From Oceanimonas pelagia (lineage in GTDB: Bacteria; Pseudomonadota; Gammaproteobacteria; Enterobacterales; Aeromonadaceae), in assembly GCF_030849025.1 (NCBI RefSeq), contig NZ_CP118224.1, positions 2,278,001 to 2,342,000 on the forward strand: a stretch of 64,000 nt of DNA, given 5' to 3'. Under the pieces are notes generated by a model. That model searched no databases. It saw only the letters and a list, made by a program, of their open reading frames with translations, and was not told where the DNA came from. Of the stretch, positions 18,042 through 27,587 are shown in pieces. Both the position numbers and the translations under genes were made by a program. Numbering within the stretch: position 1 is the first letter of the stretch; each line of letters starts with the position of its first letter.

Positions 18042-19214
18042 TCAGGGGCGGGCTATCGCCACCAGCTCACCGTCACGGCTTTGCACATAAAGGGTGTCAC
18101 CGGCCACCACAGGGGCGGCATACAGGCCCGAGCTGTCTACCCGCTCCAGGGCGACAATGGCACCGCTGGTGCGGTCCAGCCAGTACAGGTAGCCCTCGGC
18201 ATCGCCCACCACCAGGTGGTCGCCAAACACCACGGGGGCGGTCAGCCGGCGGTTTTCCAGCTCGGTGTTGGACCAGACTTCGCTGCCGCTGCGGGCATCC
18301 ACCGCAAACAGGTGGCTGCGGCTGTCGGTGATATACAGCAGGCGACCGTCGGTGCTCAGATCTTCCGAGCCCTGGTACTGGCGCTTCCACAACTGCTGGC
18401 CGGAAATCAGCTGATGGGCGGTAAGCTGGCCATTATAGGCGATCGTGAACAGAATATCGCCCAGGATCACCGGCCGGGCCGCCACGTCCACCATACGCTC
18501 CAGCTCGGTGGCGCCGCGGGGGCTGGCAATGCGGGTGTCGCGCACCGGCTGGCCGTTGGCCAGCAGGGCAATGCCCAGCCGGCCGTCGGCCCGGCCGTAG
18601 AGCACGGCGCCGCCGGCGGTAATGGGCGTGGCCATGCTGCGCAGGGTCAGGCTGGGCTGCTCGTTGCGCAGCAGCCACTGCTGCTCGCCGGTGGTGGCAT
18701 CCAGCGCCACCAGGTTGCCGGCGCTGGTATGCACCACCACCTTGCCTTCGTCCACCGCCGGGGCGGCCAGCACTTCGCCGGGCACTTCCCGGGTCCACAA
18801 CAGGGTTCCGTCGCTCTGGGACACGGCATACACCACGCCGTTTTCCGAACCGAAATAGAGATTGCCATAGGCGGCGGTCAGGCCGCCGGCAATGCGCGGG
18901 CTGCGCTGGTTCCTGTTGATGTCCAGCTCGTCGAGCTCGGTTTCCCACAATTCGTCGCCGCTGGAACGCTCAAAGGCCTTGAGCACGCCGTCCCGCGATG
19001 CGGCAAACAGCCGGTCGCCGTCCACCACCGGACTGAGCTGGGAATAGTAATCGCCCACGCCCTTGCCCACCGAGTCGCTCCAGCGGGTGCCGGGGGCAAA
19101 GGCATTGTCGACGTTCGGCAGGGGGCTCACCGGGGCTACCGGCGCCTGGCTGGCGCAGGCACTCAGGCCGAGGGCCAGCGCCAGGGGCAGCAGTTTGGTC
19201 AGCGGTCTGCTCAT
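18042..19214 (-). CDS. bamB: Outer membrane assembly lipoprotein BamB
   Basis: 390-aa lipoprotein of the BAM complex that helps BamA insert beta-barrel proteins. The signal peptide ends in lipobox LSAC near residue 20. The mature part is an eight-bladed beta-propeller of PQQ-type repeats; recurrent patterns such as [15 protein letters not shown] and [15 protein letters not shown] are visible. Length matches E. coli BamB (392 aa). Its ATG overlaps the yfgM stop in an ATGA, so translation of the two is probably coupled. Confidence 0.96.
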   Translation of the reverse strand: MSRPLTKLLPLALALGLSACASQAPVAPVSPLPNVDNAFAPGTRWSDSVGKGVGDYYSQLSPVVDGDRLFAASRDGVLKAFERSSGDELWETELDELDINRNQRSPRIAGGLTAAYGNLYFGSENGVVYAVSQSDGTLLWTREVPGEVLAAPAVDEGKVVVHTSAGNLVALDATTGEQQWLLRNEQPSLTLRSMATPITAGGAVLYGRADGRLGIALLANGQPVRDTRIASPRGATELERMVDVAARPVILGDILFTIAYNGQLTAHQLISGQQLWKRQYQGSEDLSTDGRLLYITDSRSHLFAVDARSGSEVWSNTELENRRLTAPVVFGDHLVVGDAEGYLYWLDRTSGAIVALERVDSSGLYAAPVVAGDTLYVQSRDGELVAIARP

Positions 19215-19855
19215 GGCTGCTCTCCCTGTGCGGCCGCGGCGGCCAGGTGGTCCAGCTTCAGGGTCAGCGCCGGGTTTTCACCCACACCGCCGGCACTGCG
19301 GGCGGCCTCGTAGGCGGCGCGGGCCTCGGCGGGCTGCTGCCGGGCCAGGAACAGATCGCCCTGAATTTCATGTTTCTGGGCGGCAAAGGCATCACCGGTC
19401 ACCTCATCGAGCCGGCCCTGGGCGGCATCCAGCTCGTTGCCGGCGATCAGCACCCGGGCCAGACGCAGCCGCACGGTATTGGCCAGGGCCGCATCACTGG
19501 TGCCGGCCAGCGCCTGCTCCAGCTGCTGTTGCGCCAGCGCGAGATCATTGGCCTTGACCGCTTCCGCCGCCAGCAGCAGGGCCGCCAGCTCACCGTAGCT
19601 GTTGCCCTGGTTTTCACTCACAAAGGCCGCGGCCCGGTCAAAGGCCGCACTGCCCCCGCTGGCCAGCTCCCGGCTGATTTGCTCAAAGGCCTCGGCGCCG
19701 GCGGCGCGGCTTTCCAGCTGTTCGCTCTGGTAGTAACGCCAGCCGAACAGGCCGGCCAGGCCGAGGGCCGAGCCCAGAATGATGGCCTTGCCGTATTCGT
19801 GCCACCAGCGCTTGATGGCTTCAATCTGTTGTTCTTCCGTGCTGTAAATATCCAA
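19211..19855 (-). CDS. yfgM: YfgM, periplasmic TPR ancillary SecYEG-associated protein
   Basis: 214-aa inner-membrane protein with a short cytoplasmic N-terminus, one membrane helix (about residues 23-40, AIILGSALGLAGLFGW) and a periplasmic TPR-like domain. In E. coli YfgM sits beside SecYEG with PpiD and helps hand secreted proteins to chaperones. Its start is TTG at 19853-19855: the following residues DIYSTEEQQIEAIKRWW line up with the start of E. coli YfgM, and no ATG is available. The start lies 1 nt past the hisS stop, and the stop overlaps bamB by 4 bp. Confidence 0.9.
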   Translation of the reverse strand: MDIYSTEEQQIEAIKRWWHEYGKAIILGSALGLAGLFGWRYYQSEQLESRAAGAEAFEQISRELASGGSAAFDRAAAFVSENQGNSYGELAALLLAAEAVKANDLALAQQQLEQALAGTSDAALANTVRLRLARVLIAGNELDAAQGRLDEVTGDAFAAQKHEIQGDLFLARQQPAEARAAYEAARSAGGVGENPALTLKLDHLAAAAAQGEQP

Positions 19856-19856
19856 C

Positions 19857-21134
19857 TCAAATCCCCTTCTGTTTGAGTAGTGCGACCAGCTCGCTTTGTG
19901 CCAGGGTCTGCTGTTCGCCCTGGCCACGCAGGTATTTCACCGTCACCTGACCACTGGCGACTTCGTCTTCGCCCAGGATCAGCGCCACGGCGGCGCCGCT
20001 TTTGTCGGCGCGCTTGAGTTGTTTCTTGAAATTGCCGCCGCCACAGTGACTCATCACGCGCAGCGCCGGCAGCTCGTCCCGCAGCCGCTCGGCCAGGGCA
20101 AAACCGGCGGTGCGGGTGCTGTCGCCCATCATGGCCACATATACATCGGCCTGGACCGGCTCCTCGGGCACCCGGTTCAGGGTTTCCAGCAGCAGCACCA
20201 GCCGCTCCATGCCCATGGCAAAACCCACCGCCGGCGTGGCCTGACCACCCAGCTGCTCCACCAGGCCGTCGTAGCGGCCGCCGCCGCAGACGGTACCCTG
20301 AGCGCCCAGGCTTTCGGTCACCCATTCAAACACGGTGAGGTTGTAGTAATCCAGGCCGCGCACCAGCCGCGGGTTGATTTCAAAGGCAATGCCGGCGGCG
20401 CTCAGCAGCGCCTGCAGACCGTCGAAGTGAGCGCGGGTCGCCTCGCCGAAGTAGTCGGACAGCACCGGTGCGTCGGCCAGCAGCGCCTGCACTTCGGGGT
20501 TCTTGCTGTCGAGCACCCGCAGCGGGTTGGTGTGCATGCGCCGGCGGCAGTCTTCATCCAGACGCGCTTCGTGCTGCTGCAGAAACTTCACCAGCGCCTG
20601 GCGGTACTGGGCCCGCTCTTCCGGCTGGCCCAGGCTGTTGAGCTGCAGGGTCAGGTGCTCGGTCACGCCCAGCGTCTTCCAGAAACGGGCAGTGAGCATA
20701 ATCAGCTCGGCGTCGATGTCGGGGCCGTTCAGGCCGAACACTTCCACCCCGAACTGGTGAAACTGACGGTAGCGCCCCTTTTGCGGACGCTCGTAGCGAA
20801 ACATGGGGCCCATGTACCACATGCGCCGCTCCTGGTTGTAGAGCAGGCCGTGCTCGATGCCGGCGCGCACACAGCCGGCGGTGCCTTCCGGGCGCAGGGT
20901 CAGGCTGTCGCCGCTGCGATCCTCAAAGGTGTACATTTCCTTTTCCACCACGTCGGTCACTTCGCCGATGGCACGCTGAAACAGGCCGGTCACTTCCATG
21001 ATGGGCAGGCGGATTTCGCTGTAGCCGTAGGCGCTCATGGTGTTGCGCAGCACGGCTTCCGCCTGTTGCCAGGCCGGAGTCTGTTCCGGCAGGCAGTCGT
21101 TCATTCCTCGAATTGCTTGAATTTGTTTGGCCAC
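19857..21134 (-). CDS. hisS: Histidyl-tRNA synthetase
   Basis: 425-aa class IIa aminoacyl-tRNA synthetase that charges tRNA-His. It starts [16 protein letters not shown]. Motif 2 is seen in [18 protein letters not shown], the histidine-binding loops are LVRGLDYYN and GGGRYDGL, and motif 3 is [12 protein letters not shown]-terminal anticodon-binding domain follows. E. coli HisS is 424 aa. It lies between ispG and yfgM in the conserved envelope/translation block. Confidence 0.97.
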   Translation of the reverse strand: MAKQIQAIRGMNDCLPEQTPAWQQAEAVLRNTMSAYGYSEIRLPIMEVTGLFQRAIGEVTDVVEKEMYTFEDRSGDSLTLRPEGTAGCVRAGIEHGLLYNQERRMWYMGPMFRYERPQKGRYRQFHQFGVEVFGLNGPDIDAELIMLTARFWKTLGVTEHLTLQLNSLGQPEERAQYRQALVKFLQQHEARLDEDCRRRMHTNPLRVLDSKNPEVQALLADAPVLSDYFGEATRAHFDGLQALLSAAGIAFEINPRLVRGLDYYNLTVFEWVTESLGAQGTVCGGGRYDGLVEQLGGQATPAVGFAMGMERLVLLLETLNRVPEEPVQADVYVAMMGDSTRTAGFALAERLRDELPALRVMSHCGGGNFKKQLKRADKSGAAVALILGEDEVASGQVTVKYLRGQGEQQTLAQSELVALLKQKGI

Positions 21135-21174
21135 AAAAAAATCTCTGTTCTGAATCGATAGGGTAAAAGCGGGC

Positions 21175-22293
21175 TCAGTCCTTGTCCTGCACCGGAATGC
21201 GGGCAGCGGGATCCATCATGGCCACCTTGGCGCGAATGCGCGCTTCCAGGGCATCCACCAGCTGGGTGTTGTCGAGCCGGTCCACCCGCTCGCCACCGTC
21301 GTAGAAGGCACTCTTGCGCTGGGCGCCGGCCAGCCCCAGATCGGAGACCAGCGCCTCGCCCGGCCCGTTGACCACACAGCCGATGATGGACACATCCATG
21401 GGGGTGGTGATGTCTTCCAGCCGGTTTTCCAGGGCGTTGACGGTGCCAATCACATCAAATTCCTGACGGGAGCAGGACGGACAGGCGATAAAGTTGATGC
21501 CCCGGGCGCGAATGCGCAGGGACTTGAGAATGTCAAAGCCGACCTTGACCTCTTCCACCGGATCGGCGGCCAGGGAGATGCGCAGGGTGTCGCCGATGCC
21601 CTCGGCCAGCAGCATGCCCAGGCCAATGGCGGACTTGACCGCGCCGCTGCGAAAGCCGCCGGCTTCGGTGATGCCGAGGTGCAGCGGCTGCTCAATCTGG
21701 CGCGCCAGCTCCCGGTAGGCGCCCACCGCCAGAAACACGTCGGAAGCCTTGACGCTCACCTTGAACTGGTCGAAGTTGAGCTTGTCGAGAATGTCGACAT
21801 GACGCAGCGCCGACTCCACCAGCGCCGCCGGCGTGGGCTCGCCGTACTTTTCCTGCAGATCCTTTTCCAGCGAACCGCCGTTGACGCCGATGCGGATGGG
21901 AATGCCCTTGTCCCGGGCGCAGTCCACCACGGCGCGCACCCGGTCTTCCCGGCCGATGTTGCCCGGGTTGATGCGCAGGCAGTCGGCGCCGTATTCCGCC
22001 ACCTGCAGGGCGATGCGGTAGTCGAAATGAATGTCGGCCACCAGCGGCATGGAGGTGCCGGCACGAATGGCCTTGAAGGCTTCTGCCGCCTCCATGGTGG
22101 GCACCGACACCCGCACGATATCGGCACCGGCCTTTTCCACCGCCCGAATCTGGGCCAGGGTGGCGGCCACGTCGGTGGTCAGGGTATTGGTCATGGTCTG
22201 CACACTGATGGGGGCATCGCCCCCCACCAGCACGGAGCCGACACGAATTTGCTTGGACTTGCGGCGAATAATGGGAGATTCGTGTTGGGACAT
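21175..22293 (-). CDS. ispG: HMB-PP synthase IspG (GcpE)
   Basis: 372-aa [4Fe-4S] enzyme of the MEP isoprenoid pathway that turns MEcPP into HMBPP. The TIM-barrel part contains [20 protein letters not shown]. The cluster-binding region shows [10 protein letters not shown] and CVVNGPGEA with the conserved glutamate. Length equals that of E. coli (372 aa). It depends on the isc machinery encoded about 10 kb away. It is downstream of rodZ with a 21-nt gap. Confidence 0.97.
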   Translation of the reverse strand: MSQHESPIIRRKSKQIRVGSVLVGGDAPISVQTMTNTLTTDVAATLAQIRAVEKAGADIVRVSVPTMEAAEAFKAIRAGTSMPLVADIHFDYRIALQVAEYGADCLRINPGNIGREDRVRAVVDCARDKGIPIRIGVNGGSLEKDLQEKYGEPTPAALVESALRHVDILDKLNFDQFKVSVKASDVFLAVGAYRELARQIEQPLHLGITEAGGFRSGAVKSAIGLGMLLAEGIGDTLRISLAADPVEEVKVGFDILKSLRIRARGINFIACPSCSRQEFDVIGTVNALENRLEDITTPMDVSIIGCVVNGPGEALVSDLGLAGAQRKSAFYDGGERVDRLDNTQLVDALEARIRAKVAMMDPAARIPVQDKD

Positions 22294-22314
22294 GGTTTGC
22301 TCTTGTTCGTTACA

Positions 22315-23280
22315 TCAGGATTGCGGCACGGTCAGACGGGCAACCCGGCCGGCGCGAAAGGCGGTCAGATCCACCGCCTGGTTCAGGTATTCCACGCTGG
22401 CCGCCTGGGGCGCGCCCAGCACCAGCCGGAACGGCGGCGTGCCCCGGAGCTCCAGGCGATCGGCGGCGGTCTTCACCCCTTCCGACAGCACCCTGCCCTG
22501 AGCATCGGTGACCTTTATCCAGCAATCGGCGGTAAAGTTCAGCACCAGCAGGCCGGGATCGGCGGCGGGTGCGGGTTCCGGCTCCGGCTTAGCCGCCTCG
22601 GCGGCCTCGGCCTGCACCGGCTCACTCGACGCCTCGACAGTTTCAGCCGTTTCGGTAACGTCCGCCGGCGCCGTGTCAGGAGCCGTCACCTCAGCCGGTA
22701 CGGCTGCAGGCTGTTCTTCACCGGCCGGCGCAGCTACCTCTGCGGCATCGGGGGCCGGCACGGCGGTGTCGGGCACCGCCGGCGCAGGCTCGGCGGGCAG
22801 GCTGCTCTCGGGAAGCTCGGGCTCCCGGGTAATGTAGCCCGAGCCGCTGTTTTGCCACCACCAGAATACCAGTGAGGCCAGCAGCCCCAGCAGCACCAGC
22901 CAGCTGATGCGCTTGAGCCATTTGTCGCTGGCCTGCTGGCGGGTCTTTTTGGAAAAGCTCTGCATGGGCGCCGGGCCGGCGCTGCGCAACTGCTCCATGC
23001 CCGCCATGCCGTCAAAGGCCGCCAGCGCCTGTTGCTCGCTGACGCCCACCAGGCGGGCGTAGGCCTTGACGTAGCCCCGCAAAAAGGTCATGGCTACGCC
23101 GGCCTTGTAATGATCGCCGTCAATGGACTCGATCACCGCCACTCTCAGGTTGAGCCGGCGGGCCACCTCGTTCTGGCTCCAGCCCCGGCCTTCACGCGCC
23201 TGGCGCAGCAGGGCGCCCGGCCCGGTTGTCGGTGTCTGGGGCTCGTCACCGGCTTGTTGTTGTTCTTCGTTAATCGTCAT
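22315..23280 (-). CDS. rodZ: Cell-shape protein RodZ
   Basis: 321-aa bitopic membrane protein that links MreB filaments to the cell-wall elongation machine. An Xre-type helix-turn-helix domain at about 20-90 (LLRQAREGRGWSQNEVARRLNLRV) is the MreB-binding part. A single membrane helix lies at about 122-140 (SWLVLLGLLASLVFWWW). A long linker rich in Pro, Ala, Glu and Val covers about 150-240, and a DUF4115 periplasmic beta domain ends the protein. The ATG overlaps the pilW end by 11 bp. Confidence 0.93.
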   Translation of the reverse strand: MTINEEQQQAGDEPQTPTTGPGALLRQAREGRGWSQNEVARRLNLRVAVIESIDGDHYKAGVAMTFLRGYVKAYARLVGVSEQQALAAFDGMAGMEQLRSAGPAPMQSFSKKTRQQASDKWLKRISWLVLLGLLASLVFWWWQNSGSGYITREPELPESSLPAEPAPAVPDTAVPAPDAAEVAAPAGEEQPAAVPAEVTAPDTAPADVTETAETVEASSEPVQAEAAEAAKPEPEPAPAADPGLLVLNFTADCWIKVTDAQGRVLSEGVKTAADRLELRGTPPFRLVLGAPQAASVEYLNQAVDLTAFRAGRVARLTVPQS

Positions 23281-24049
23281 GTTTCAGCAATCGCTCGGCC
23301 TGTTCTGAATCCGGAAATAAACGTACCAGCTCGGCACCGGCCTGCCGGGCCTGTGTGCCCTGCCCCCGTGCCTGTGCGGTACGCACTGTCAGCCATAAAC
23401 TCTGTGCGGTGGGTGAATGTCGTTGCCGGTAACGGTCAAGGTAAAGCTGGGCAAACACCGGCTCACCCCGTTCGAGCTCCAGCCCGGCCATGCCGAGCAG
23501 GGCCCGGGGCTTGCCCGGGCTGTATTCCAGCGCCCGGCGAAAATAGTCCAGCGCCGCGGCGTCATTGCCCCCGTCCTGGGCACAGAGGGCGGCGTTTTCA
23601 AGGGTGTCTGCCACCTTGGCATAACCAAACACCGCCACCGCCTTCCTGAACATGACATCGGCTTCGTCAAATCGTTCCCGAGCACACAGAAAAGCACCGT
23701 AGTTGTTCAGCCCGTCGCCGTGCTGCGGATTGAGCCGCAGCACCTGGCGGTAATGCTGTTCCGCCTTGTCATATTCGGACACGGTCTGAAAAAAGTACGC
23801 CAGGGCCAGATGAATATCGGGATTGGCGGCGTCCTGGGACAGGGCCCGCTCCAGGTTGAACTTGGCCTGGCCGGTATCACCCCGACGCAGGTATTCCAGC
23901 CCCAGGTTCATTCTGGTGAGGGCCGCCTGGGACGGCTCAAACACCACTTCCCCGGTTTGCCGGCCCTGGCTCAGATGAACGGTTTCACTGACGCAACCGG
24001 CCAGGGCTACGGCCATCAAGACTGCCGGCAATAAAATGGCCTTTCCCAT
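23270..24049 (-). CDS. pilW: Type IV pilus assembly lipoprotein PilW (PilF)
   Basis: 259-aa lipoprotein pilotin with lipobox LAGC at residues 16-19 and about six TPR repeats, for example LNLGLEYLRRGDTGQAKFNL and DIHLALAYFFQTVSEYDKAE. In Pseudomonas PilF and Vibrio/Aeromonas PilW this protein is needed for outer-membrane placement of the PilQ secretin. Its place between rlmN and rodZ is the usual one in pilus-bearing gammaproteobacteria. No other pilus gene is in the window. It overlaps rodZ by 11 bp, so the two are probably coupled. Confidence 0.9.
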   Translation of the reverse strand: MGKAILLPAVLMAVALAGCVSETVHLSQGRQTGEVVFEPSQAALTRMNLGLEYLRRGDTGQAKFNLERALSQDAANPDIHLALAYFFQTVSEYDKAEQHYRQVLRLNPQHGDGLNNYGAFLCARERFDEADVMFRKAVAVFGYAKVADTLENAALCAQDGGNDAAALDYFRRALEYSPGKPRALLGMAGLELERGEPVFAQLYLDRYRQRHSPTAQSLWLTVRTAQARGQGTQARQAGAELVRLFPDSEQAERLLKHDD

Positions 24050-24074
24050 TCCTTTCCCGCCACTGATTTTGAAG

Positions 24075-25193
24075 TTAAACCATTGTGACGGATATATTTT
24101 GTTCCTGCATCCGTTTTTTCAGGGTGCGCTTGGTTCTGTCGATCACATCCCCCACCAGCTGGCCACAGGCGGCGTCGATGTCGTCGCCCCGGGTCTTGCG
24201 AATGGTCACCGTATTACCGTATTGCATCAGCACCTTGTTGAAGCGGTCAATGCGGCTGTTGCTGGGCTTGCCATAGGGGTTGCCCGGAAAGGGATTGAAC
24301 GGGATCAGGTTGATCTTGCAGGGCAGGTCCTTGAGCAGCTCGGCCAGCTCGTGGGCGTGCTGCATGTCGTCGTTGATGTGATCGAGCAGCACATACTCGA
24401 TGGTGACCTTGCCCTGATTGGCATTGGACTTGGCCACATAGCGACGAATGCTGGCGAGCAGCTCGGCGATATTGTACTTGTCGTTGATCGGCATGATCTC
24501 GGAGCGCAGCTTGTCATTGGGGGCGTGCAGCGACACCGCCAGGGCCACGTCGATCATGTCGCCCAGCTTGTCCAGCGCCGGCACCACGCCGGAGGTGGAC
24601 AGGGTCACCCGCCGCTTGGACAGGCCAAAGCCGTAGTCCTCCAGCATCAGCCGCATGGCCGGCACCACGTTGTTGAGGTTGAGCAGGGGCTCGCCCATGC
24701 CCATCATCACCACATTGGTGATGGGCCGGCGGCCGGAGTCCCGGCTGAACCCCACCCGGCTGGCGGCGCGCCAGACCTGGCCGATGATCTCCGACACCTT
24801 GAGGTTGCGGTTAAAGCCCTGCTGGGCGGTGGAGCAGAATTTACAGTCCAGGGCGCAGCCCACCTGGGACGACACACACAGGGTGGCGCGGTCGCCGTCG
24901 GGAATATACACGGTTTCCACTTCCTGGCCGCCCACCTGCATGGCCCACTTGATGGTGCCGTCGGCGGACTTTTTCTCCACGCTGATCTCGGGCGCGCGGA
25001 TCTCGGCGCGCTCCTTCAGCTTGCCCCGCAGCACCTTGTTGATGTTGGTCATCTGATCAAAGTCGTCGCAACCAAAGTGATAAATCCACTTCATCACCTG
25101 ATCGGCACGAAAGGGCTTTTCACCCATCTCGTGAAAAAGTTCACGCATGCCGTCACGATCCAGATCCAGCAGATTGATTTTGGTTTCACTCAT
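24075..25193 (-). CDS. rlmN: Dual-specificity RNA methyltransferase RlmN
   Basis: 372-aa radical-SAM enzyme that methylates C2 of A2503 in 23S rRNA and of A37 in several tRNAs. The radical SAM motif C-x3-C-x2-C is CALDCKFC, preceded by CVSSQVG; the second catalytic cysteine is in [14 protein letters not shown] near the C-terminus. TIKWAM and MGMGEPLLN are family hallmarks. ATG at 25193 ([11 protein letters not shown]) is preferred over GTG at 25205 because GAGG precedes it by 8 nt and it matches the E. coli N-terminal region. Confidence 0.97.
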   Translation of the reverse strand: MSETKINLLDLDRDGMRELFHEMGEKPFRADQVMKWIYHFGCDDFDQMTNINKVLRGKLKERAEIRAPEISVEKKSADGTIKWAMQVGGQEVETVYIPDGDRATLCVSSQVGCALDCKFCSTAQQGFNRNLKVSEIIGQVWRAASRVGFSRDSGRRPITNVVMMGMGEPLLNLNNVVPAMRLMLEDYGFGLSKRRVTLSTSGVVPALDKLGDMIDVALAVSLHAPNDKLRSEIMPINDKYNIAELLASIRRYVAKSNANQGKVTIEYVLLDHINDDMQHAHELAELLKDLPCKINLIPFNPFPGNPYGKPSNSRIDRFNKVLMQYGNTVTIRKTRGDDIDAACGQLVGDVIDRTKRTLKKRMQEQNISVTMV

Positions 25194-25300
25194 CGGTTGC
25201 CTCACGCGTTATGACCAGAGCCCACAGGGCGCGAAATTGTACAGAGTTTAGCACCGGGTTGCCAGTGCCGGCCTGAACCGGCGTCGTACGGCACTCGTGA

Positions 25301-25322
25301 AAAAGGCCGCGCAAGGCGGCCT
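25301..25322 (-). terminator. Terminator of the NCS2 permease gene
   Basis: GGCCGC pairs with GCGGCC around GCAAG (25305-25321). On the minus strand the stem is followed by TTTTT, 24 nt past the permease stop. Confidence 0.75.
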
Positions 25323-25345
25323 CATGGCAGTTGGCAATCGCGGCC

Positions 25346-26863
25346 TCAGTGTCCTTCGGCCACCGGCTTGAGCACCGGCTGCCGGCCGGAACGGCCCTTG
25401 CACACTTCAATGGTTACCTCGTTACCCTCGGCATCGAACAGCTTGCCGTCCACAAAGTAGTCACCGTCCTGCAGACAGGCGATGTCTTCCTGGCGAATGG
25501 TACGGTCGGTGCCCGCCGCAAACACCGACTGCTTGTCGGAATTACCCCAGTTCAGGTGGTTGAACAGCAGGTTCAGCACAATGGCCATGATGGCGGTGGA
25601 ACTGATGCCGGAGTGGAAGATGGTGGCGAACCAGTCCGGAAAATGGTGATAGAAGCTGGGCGCGGCAATGGGCAGCATGCCAAAGCCGATGGAGGTGGCC
25701 ACGATGATCAGGTTCATGTTGTTGGTGTAGTTCACCTTGGCCAGAGTGCGAATGCCGCTGGCGGCGACGGTACCGAACAGCACGATACCGGCTCCCCCCA
25801 GCACGGCGGTGGGCACGGTGGCGATTATGCGGCCCATGATCGGCAGCAGCCCCAGGGTCACCAGAATACAGCCGGCGGCGGCCACCACGTAGCGGCTCTT
25901 GACGCCGGTGACCGCCACCAGGCCCACGTTCTGGGCAAAGGCGCTCTGGGTAAAGGAGCCGAACATGGGCGCGATGGCGCTGGAGATCATGTCGGCGCGC
26001 AGGCCGTCGCCCAGGCGACGGGAGTCTACCTTGGTGTCGATGATGTCACCCACCGCCAGAATGTCGGCGGAGGTTTCCACCAGGATCACCAGCACCACGA
26101 TCAGCATGGAGATGATGGCGGCCAGCTCAAACACCGGCATGCCGAAATGAAACGGCGTGGGGAAGGCAAAAACGGGCCCCTCCAGCACGCGGGAGAAGTC
26201 CACCAGTCCCATGGACCAGGCCAGCAGGGTGCCGAGCACCATGGCCAGCAGAATGGACAGCCGGCTGATGGCGGCGTTACCCAGCTTGCTCAGCAACAGC
26301 ACAATGGCCAGGGTGGCGCCGGCCAGGCCGATGTTGGTCACGCTGCCAAAGTCTTCGGCCTGGCTGTTGCCGCCCATGGCCCAGCGCGCCGCCACCGGCA
26401 TCAGGGTCAGGCCGATGGTGGTGATCACCGCACCGGTCACCAGGGGCGGAAAAAAGCGAATGATTTTGGAAAAGACGGGGGTGATCAGCAGGCCGATCAG
26501 GGCCGCGCCGATCACCGCGCCAAACACCGAAGGCAGGCCGCCACCGGAGGTGACGATGGCAACGATGGTGGCCACACTGGCAAAGGACACGCCCTGCACC
26601 AGCGGCAGCTGGCAACCAAAGAAACGAATCCCCAGGGTCTGCAGCAGGGTGGCGGCGCCGCCCACAAACAGCGAGGCGGCGATCAGCATGCCGATTTCCG
26701 CCGAGGCCAGGCCCGCCGCCTGGCCCACGATCAGCGGCACCGCAATAATACCGCCGTACATGGTCAGCACATGCTGAAAACCGTAGGCGATGTTGGCGCC
26801 CAACCCCAGGTTTTCGTCTTCCGGGCGCTTCCCTGCCGCGCTGCTACGTGACTCTGTATTCAT
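25346..26863 (-). CDS. NCS2-family nucleobase (xanthine/uracil type) symporter
   Basis: 505-aa polytopic inner-membrane protein of the nucleobase-ascorbate transporter family with about 14 hydrophobic segments. Family marks are YGFQHVLTMYGGIIAVPLI, VQGVSFASVATI, the functional glutamate in VILVETSADILAVGD, and the QNVGLVAVTGV motif. Length and the charged C-terminal tail (about 60 residues) suit bacterial xanthine/urate-type permeases more than short uracil permeases, but substrate cannot be fixed from sequence. ATG at 26863 with AGGGAG 5 nt upstream is preferred to GTG at 26869. It sits between ndk and rlmN, which are adjacent in E. coli, so it is an insertion relative to that order. Confidence 0.85.
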   Translation of the reverse strand: MNTESRSSAAGKRPEDENLGLGANIAYGFQHVLTMYGGIIAVPLIVGQAAGLASAEIGMLIAASLFVGGAATLLQTLGIRFFGCQLPLVQGVSFASVATIVAIVTSGGGLPSVFGAVIGAALIGLLITPVFSKIIRFFPPLVTGAVITTIGLTLMPVAARWAMGGNSQAEDFGSVTNIGLAGATLAIVLLLSKLGNAAISRLSILLAMVLGTLLAWSMGLVDFSRVLEGPVFAFPTPFHFGMPVFELAAIISMLIVVLVILVETSADILAVGDIIDTKVDSRRLGDGLRADMISSAIAPMFGSFTQSAFAQNVGLVAVTGVKSRYVVAAAGCILVTLGLLPIMGRIIATVPTAVLGGAGIVLFGTVAASGIRTLAKVNYTNNMNLIIVATSIGFGMLPIAAPSFYHHFPDWFATIFHSGISSTAIMAIVLNLLFNHLNWGNSDKQSVFAAGTDRTIRQEDIACLQDGDYFVDGKLFDAEGNEVTIEVCKGRSGRQPVLKPVAEGH

Positions 26864-26953
26864 GATCACTCCCTGAACTTGTTAATTGATGCATACCATA
26901 ATTACAACAATATCATCTTTTATGTTGCAATAAGTGTAAACAATTTTTACAGG

Positions 26954-26967
26954 TTATGTATACATAA
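26954..26967. promoter_or_regulatory. Perfect palindrome TTATGTATACATAA, possible GntR-type operator
   Basis: A 14-bp perfect palindrome with a GTATAC core lies in the AT-rich 180-bp region upstream of the permease, 91 bp from its start. The core resembles operators of GntR-family repressors. No regulator gene is nearby, so the assignment is tentative. Confidence 0.45.
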
Positions 26968-27001
26968 ATAACAGTCAGAGCATGAGCCCGGGATCCACGC
27001 A

Positions 27002-27026
27002 TAAAAAAAGGCGCCGAAGCGCCTTT
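27002..27026 (-). terminator. Terminator of ndk
   Basis: AGGCGC/GCGCCT stem closed by a TTCG tetraloop (read on the minus strand), followed by a run of T. It begins about 22 nt past the ndk stop. The plus-strand face also has TTTTT. Confidence 0.88.
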
Positions 27027-27048
27027 TTGTTTGCCGGTCGGCTCGCGA

Positions 27049-27480
27049 TTAACGAGTGCGCGGGCAGAGTTCTTCGTCGCTGAAGAAATAGGCGATTTCG
27101 CGGGCAGCGGAAGCCGGGGCGTCGGAGCCGTGCACGGCGTTCTCGTCGATGCTGTCGGCGTAGTCGGCGCGCAGGGTACCGGCCAGAGCTTCGGCGGGGT
27201 TGGTGGCACCCATGATTTCGCGGTTGCGACGGATGGCATCTTCACCTTCCAGCACCTGCACCATCACCGGACCGGAAGTCATGAAGTCAACCAGGGCCTT
27301 GAAGAAGGGGCGCTCGCTGTGCTCGGCGTAGAAACCTTCGGCCTGCTCGCGGCTCAGGTGAACCATTTTGGCGGCAACGATTTTCAGGCCGGCAGACTCA
27401 AAACGGCCGTAGATGGCACCGATCAGGTTCTTGGCAACGGCGTCGGGCTTGACGATGGAAAAGGTACGTTCGATAGCCAT
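27049..27480 (-). CDS. ndk: Nucleoside diphosphate kinase
   Basis: 143-aa NDP kinase, identical in length to E. coli Ndk. It transfers the gamma phosphate of ATP to NDPs through a phospho-histidine. The catalytic His is in NAVHGSDAP near residue 117. The start [18 protein letters not shown] is typical, at ATG 27480; upstream in-frame codons are not needed. A perfect TATAAT at 27533-27538 (minus strand) marks its promoter. Confidence 0.98.
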   Translation of the reverse strand: MAIERTFSIVKPDAVAKNLIGAIYGRFESAGLKIVAAKMVHLSREQAEGFYAEHSERPFFKALVDFMTSGPVMVQVLEGEDAIRRNREIMGATNPAEALAGTLRADYADSIDENAVHGSDAPASAAREIAYFFSDEELCPRTR

Positions 27481-27532
27481 AGGGGTATCCTTTAAATCAA
27501 CAGGTTCTGTTTTCAACGGTAAAAACGCGCGG

Positions 27533-27538
27533 ATTATA
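27533..27538 (-). promoter_or_regulatory. -10 element of ndk
   Basis: Perfect TATAAT on the minus strand, about 53 nt before the ndk ATG. The hexamer 17 bp upstream (TGTTAA) is a poor -35. Confidence 0.55.
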
Positions 27539-27587
27539 CGTAAAGCGGCGGCGAGTTAACACCGCCTGCGTGTATTTTTCTTGCGGC

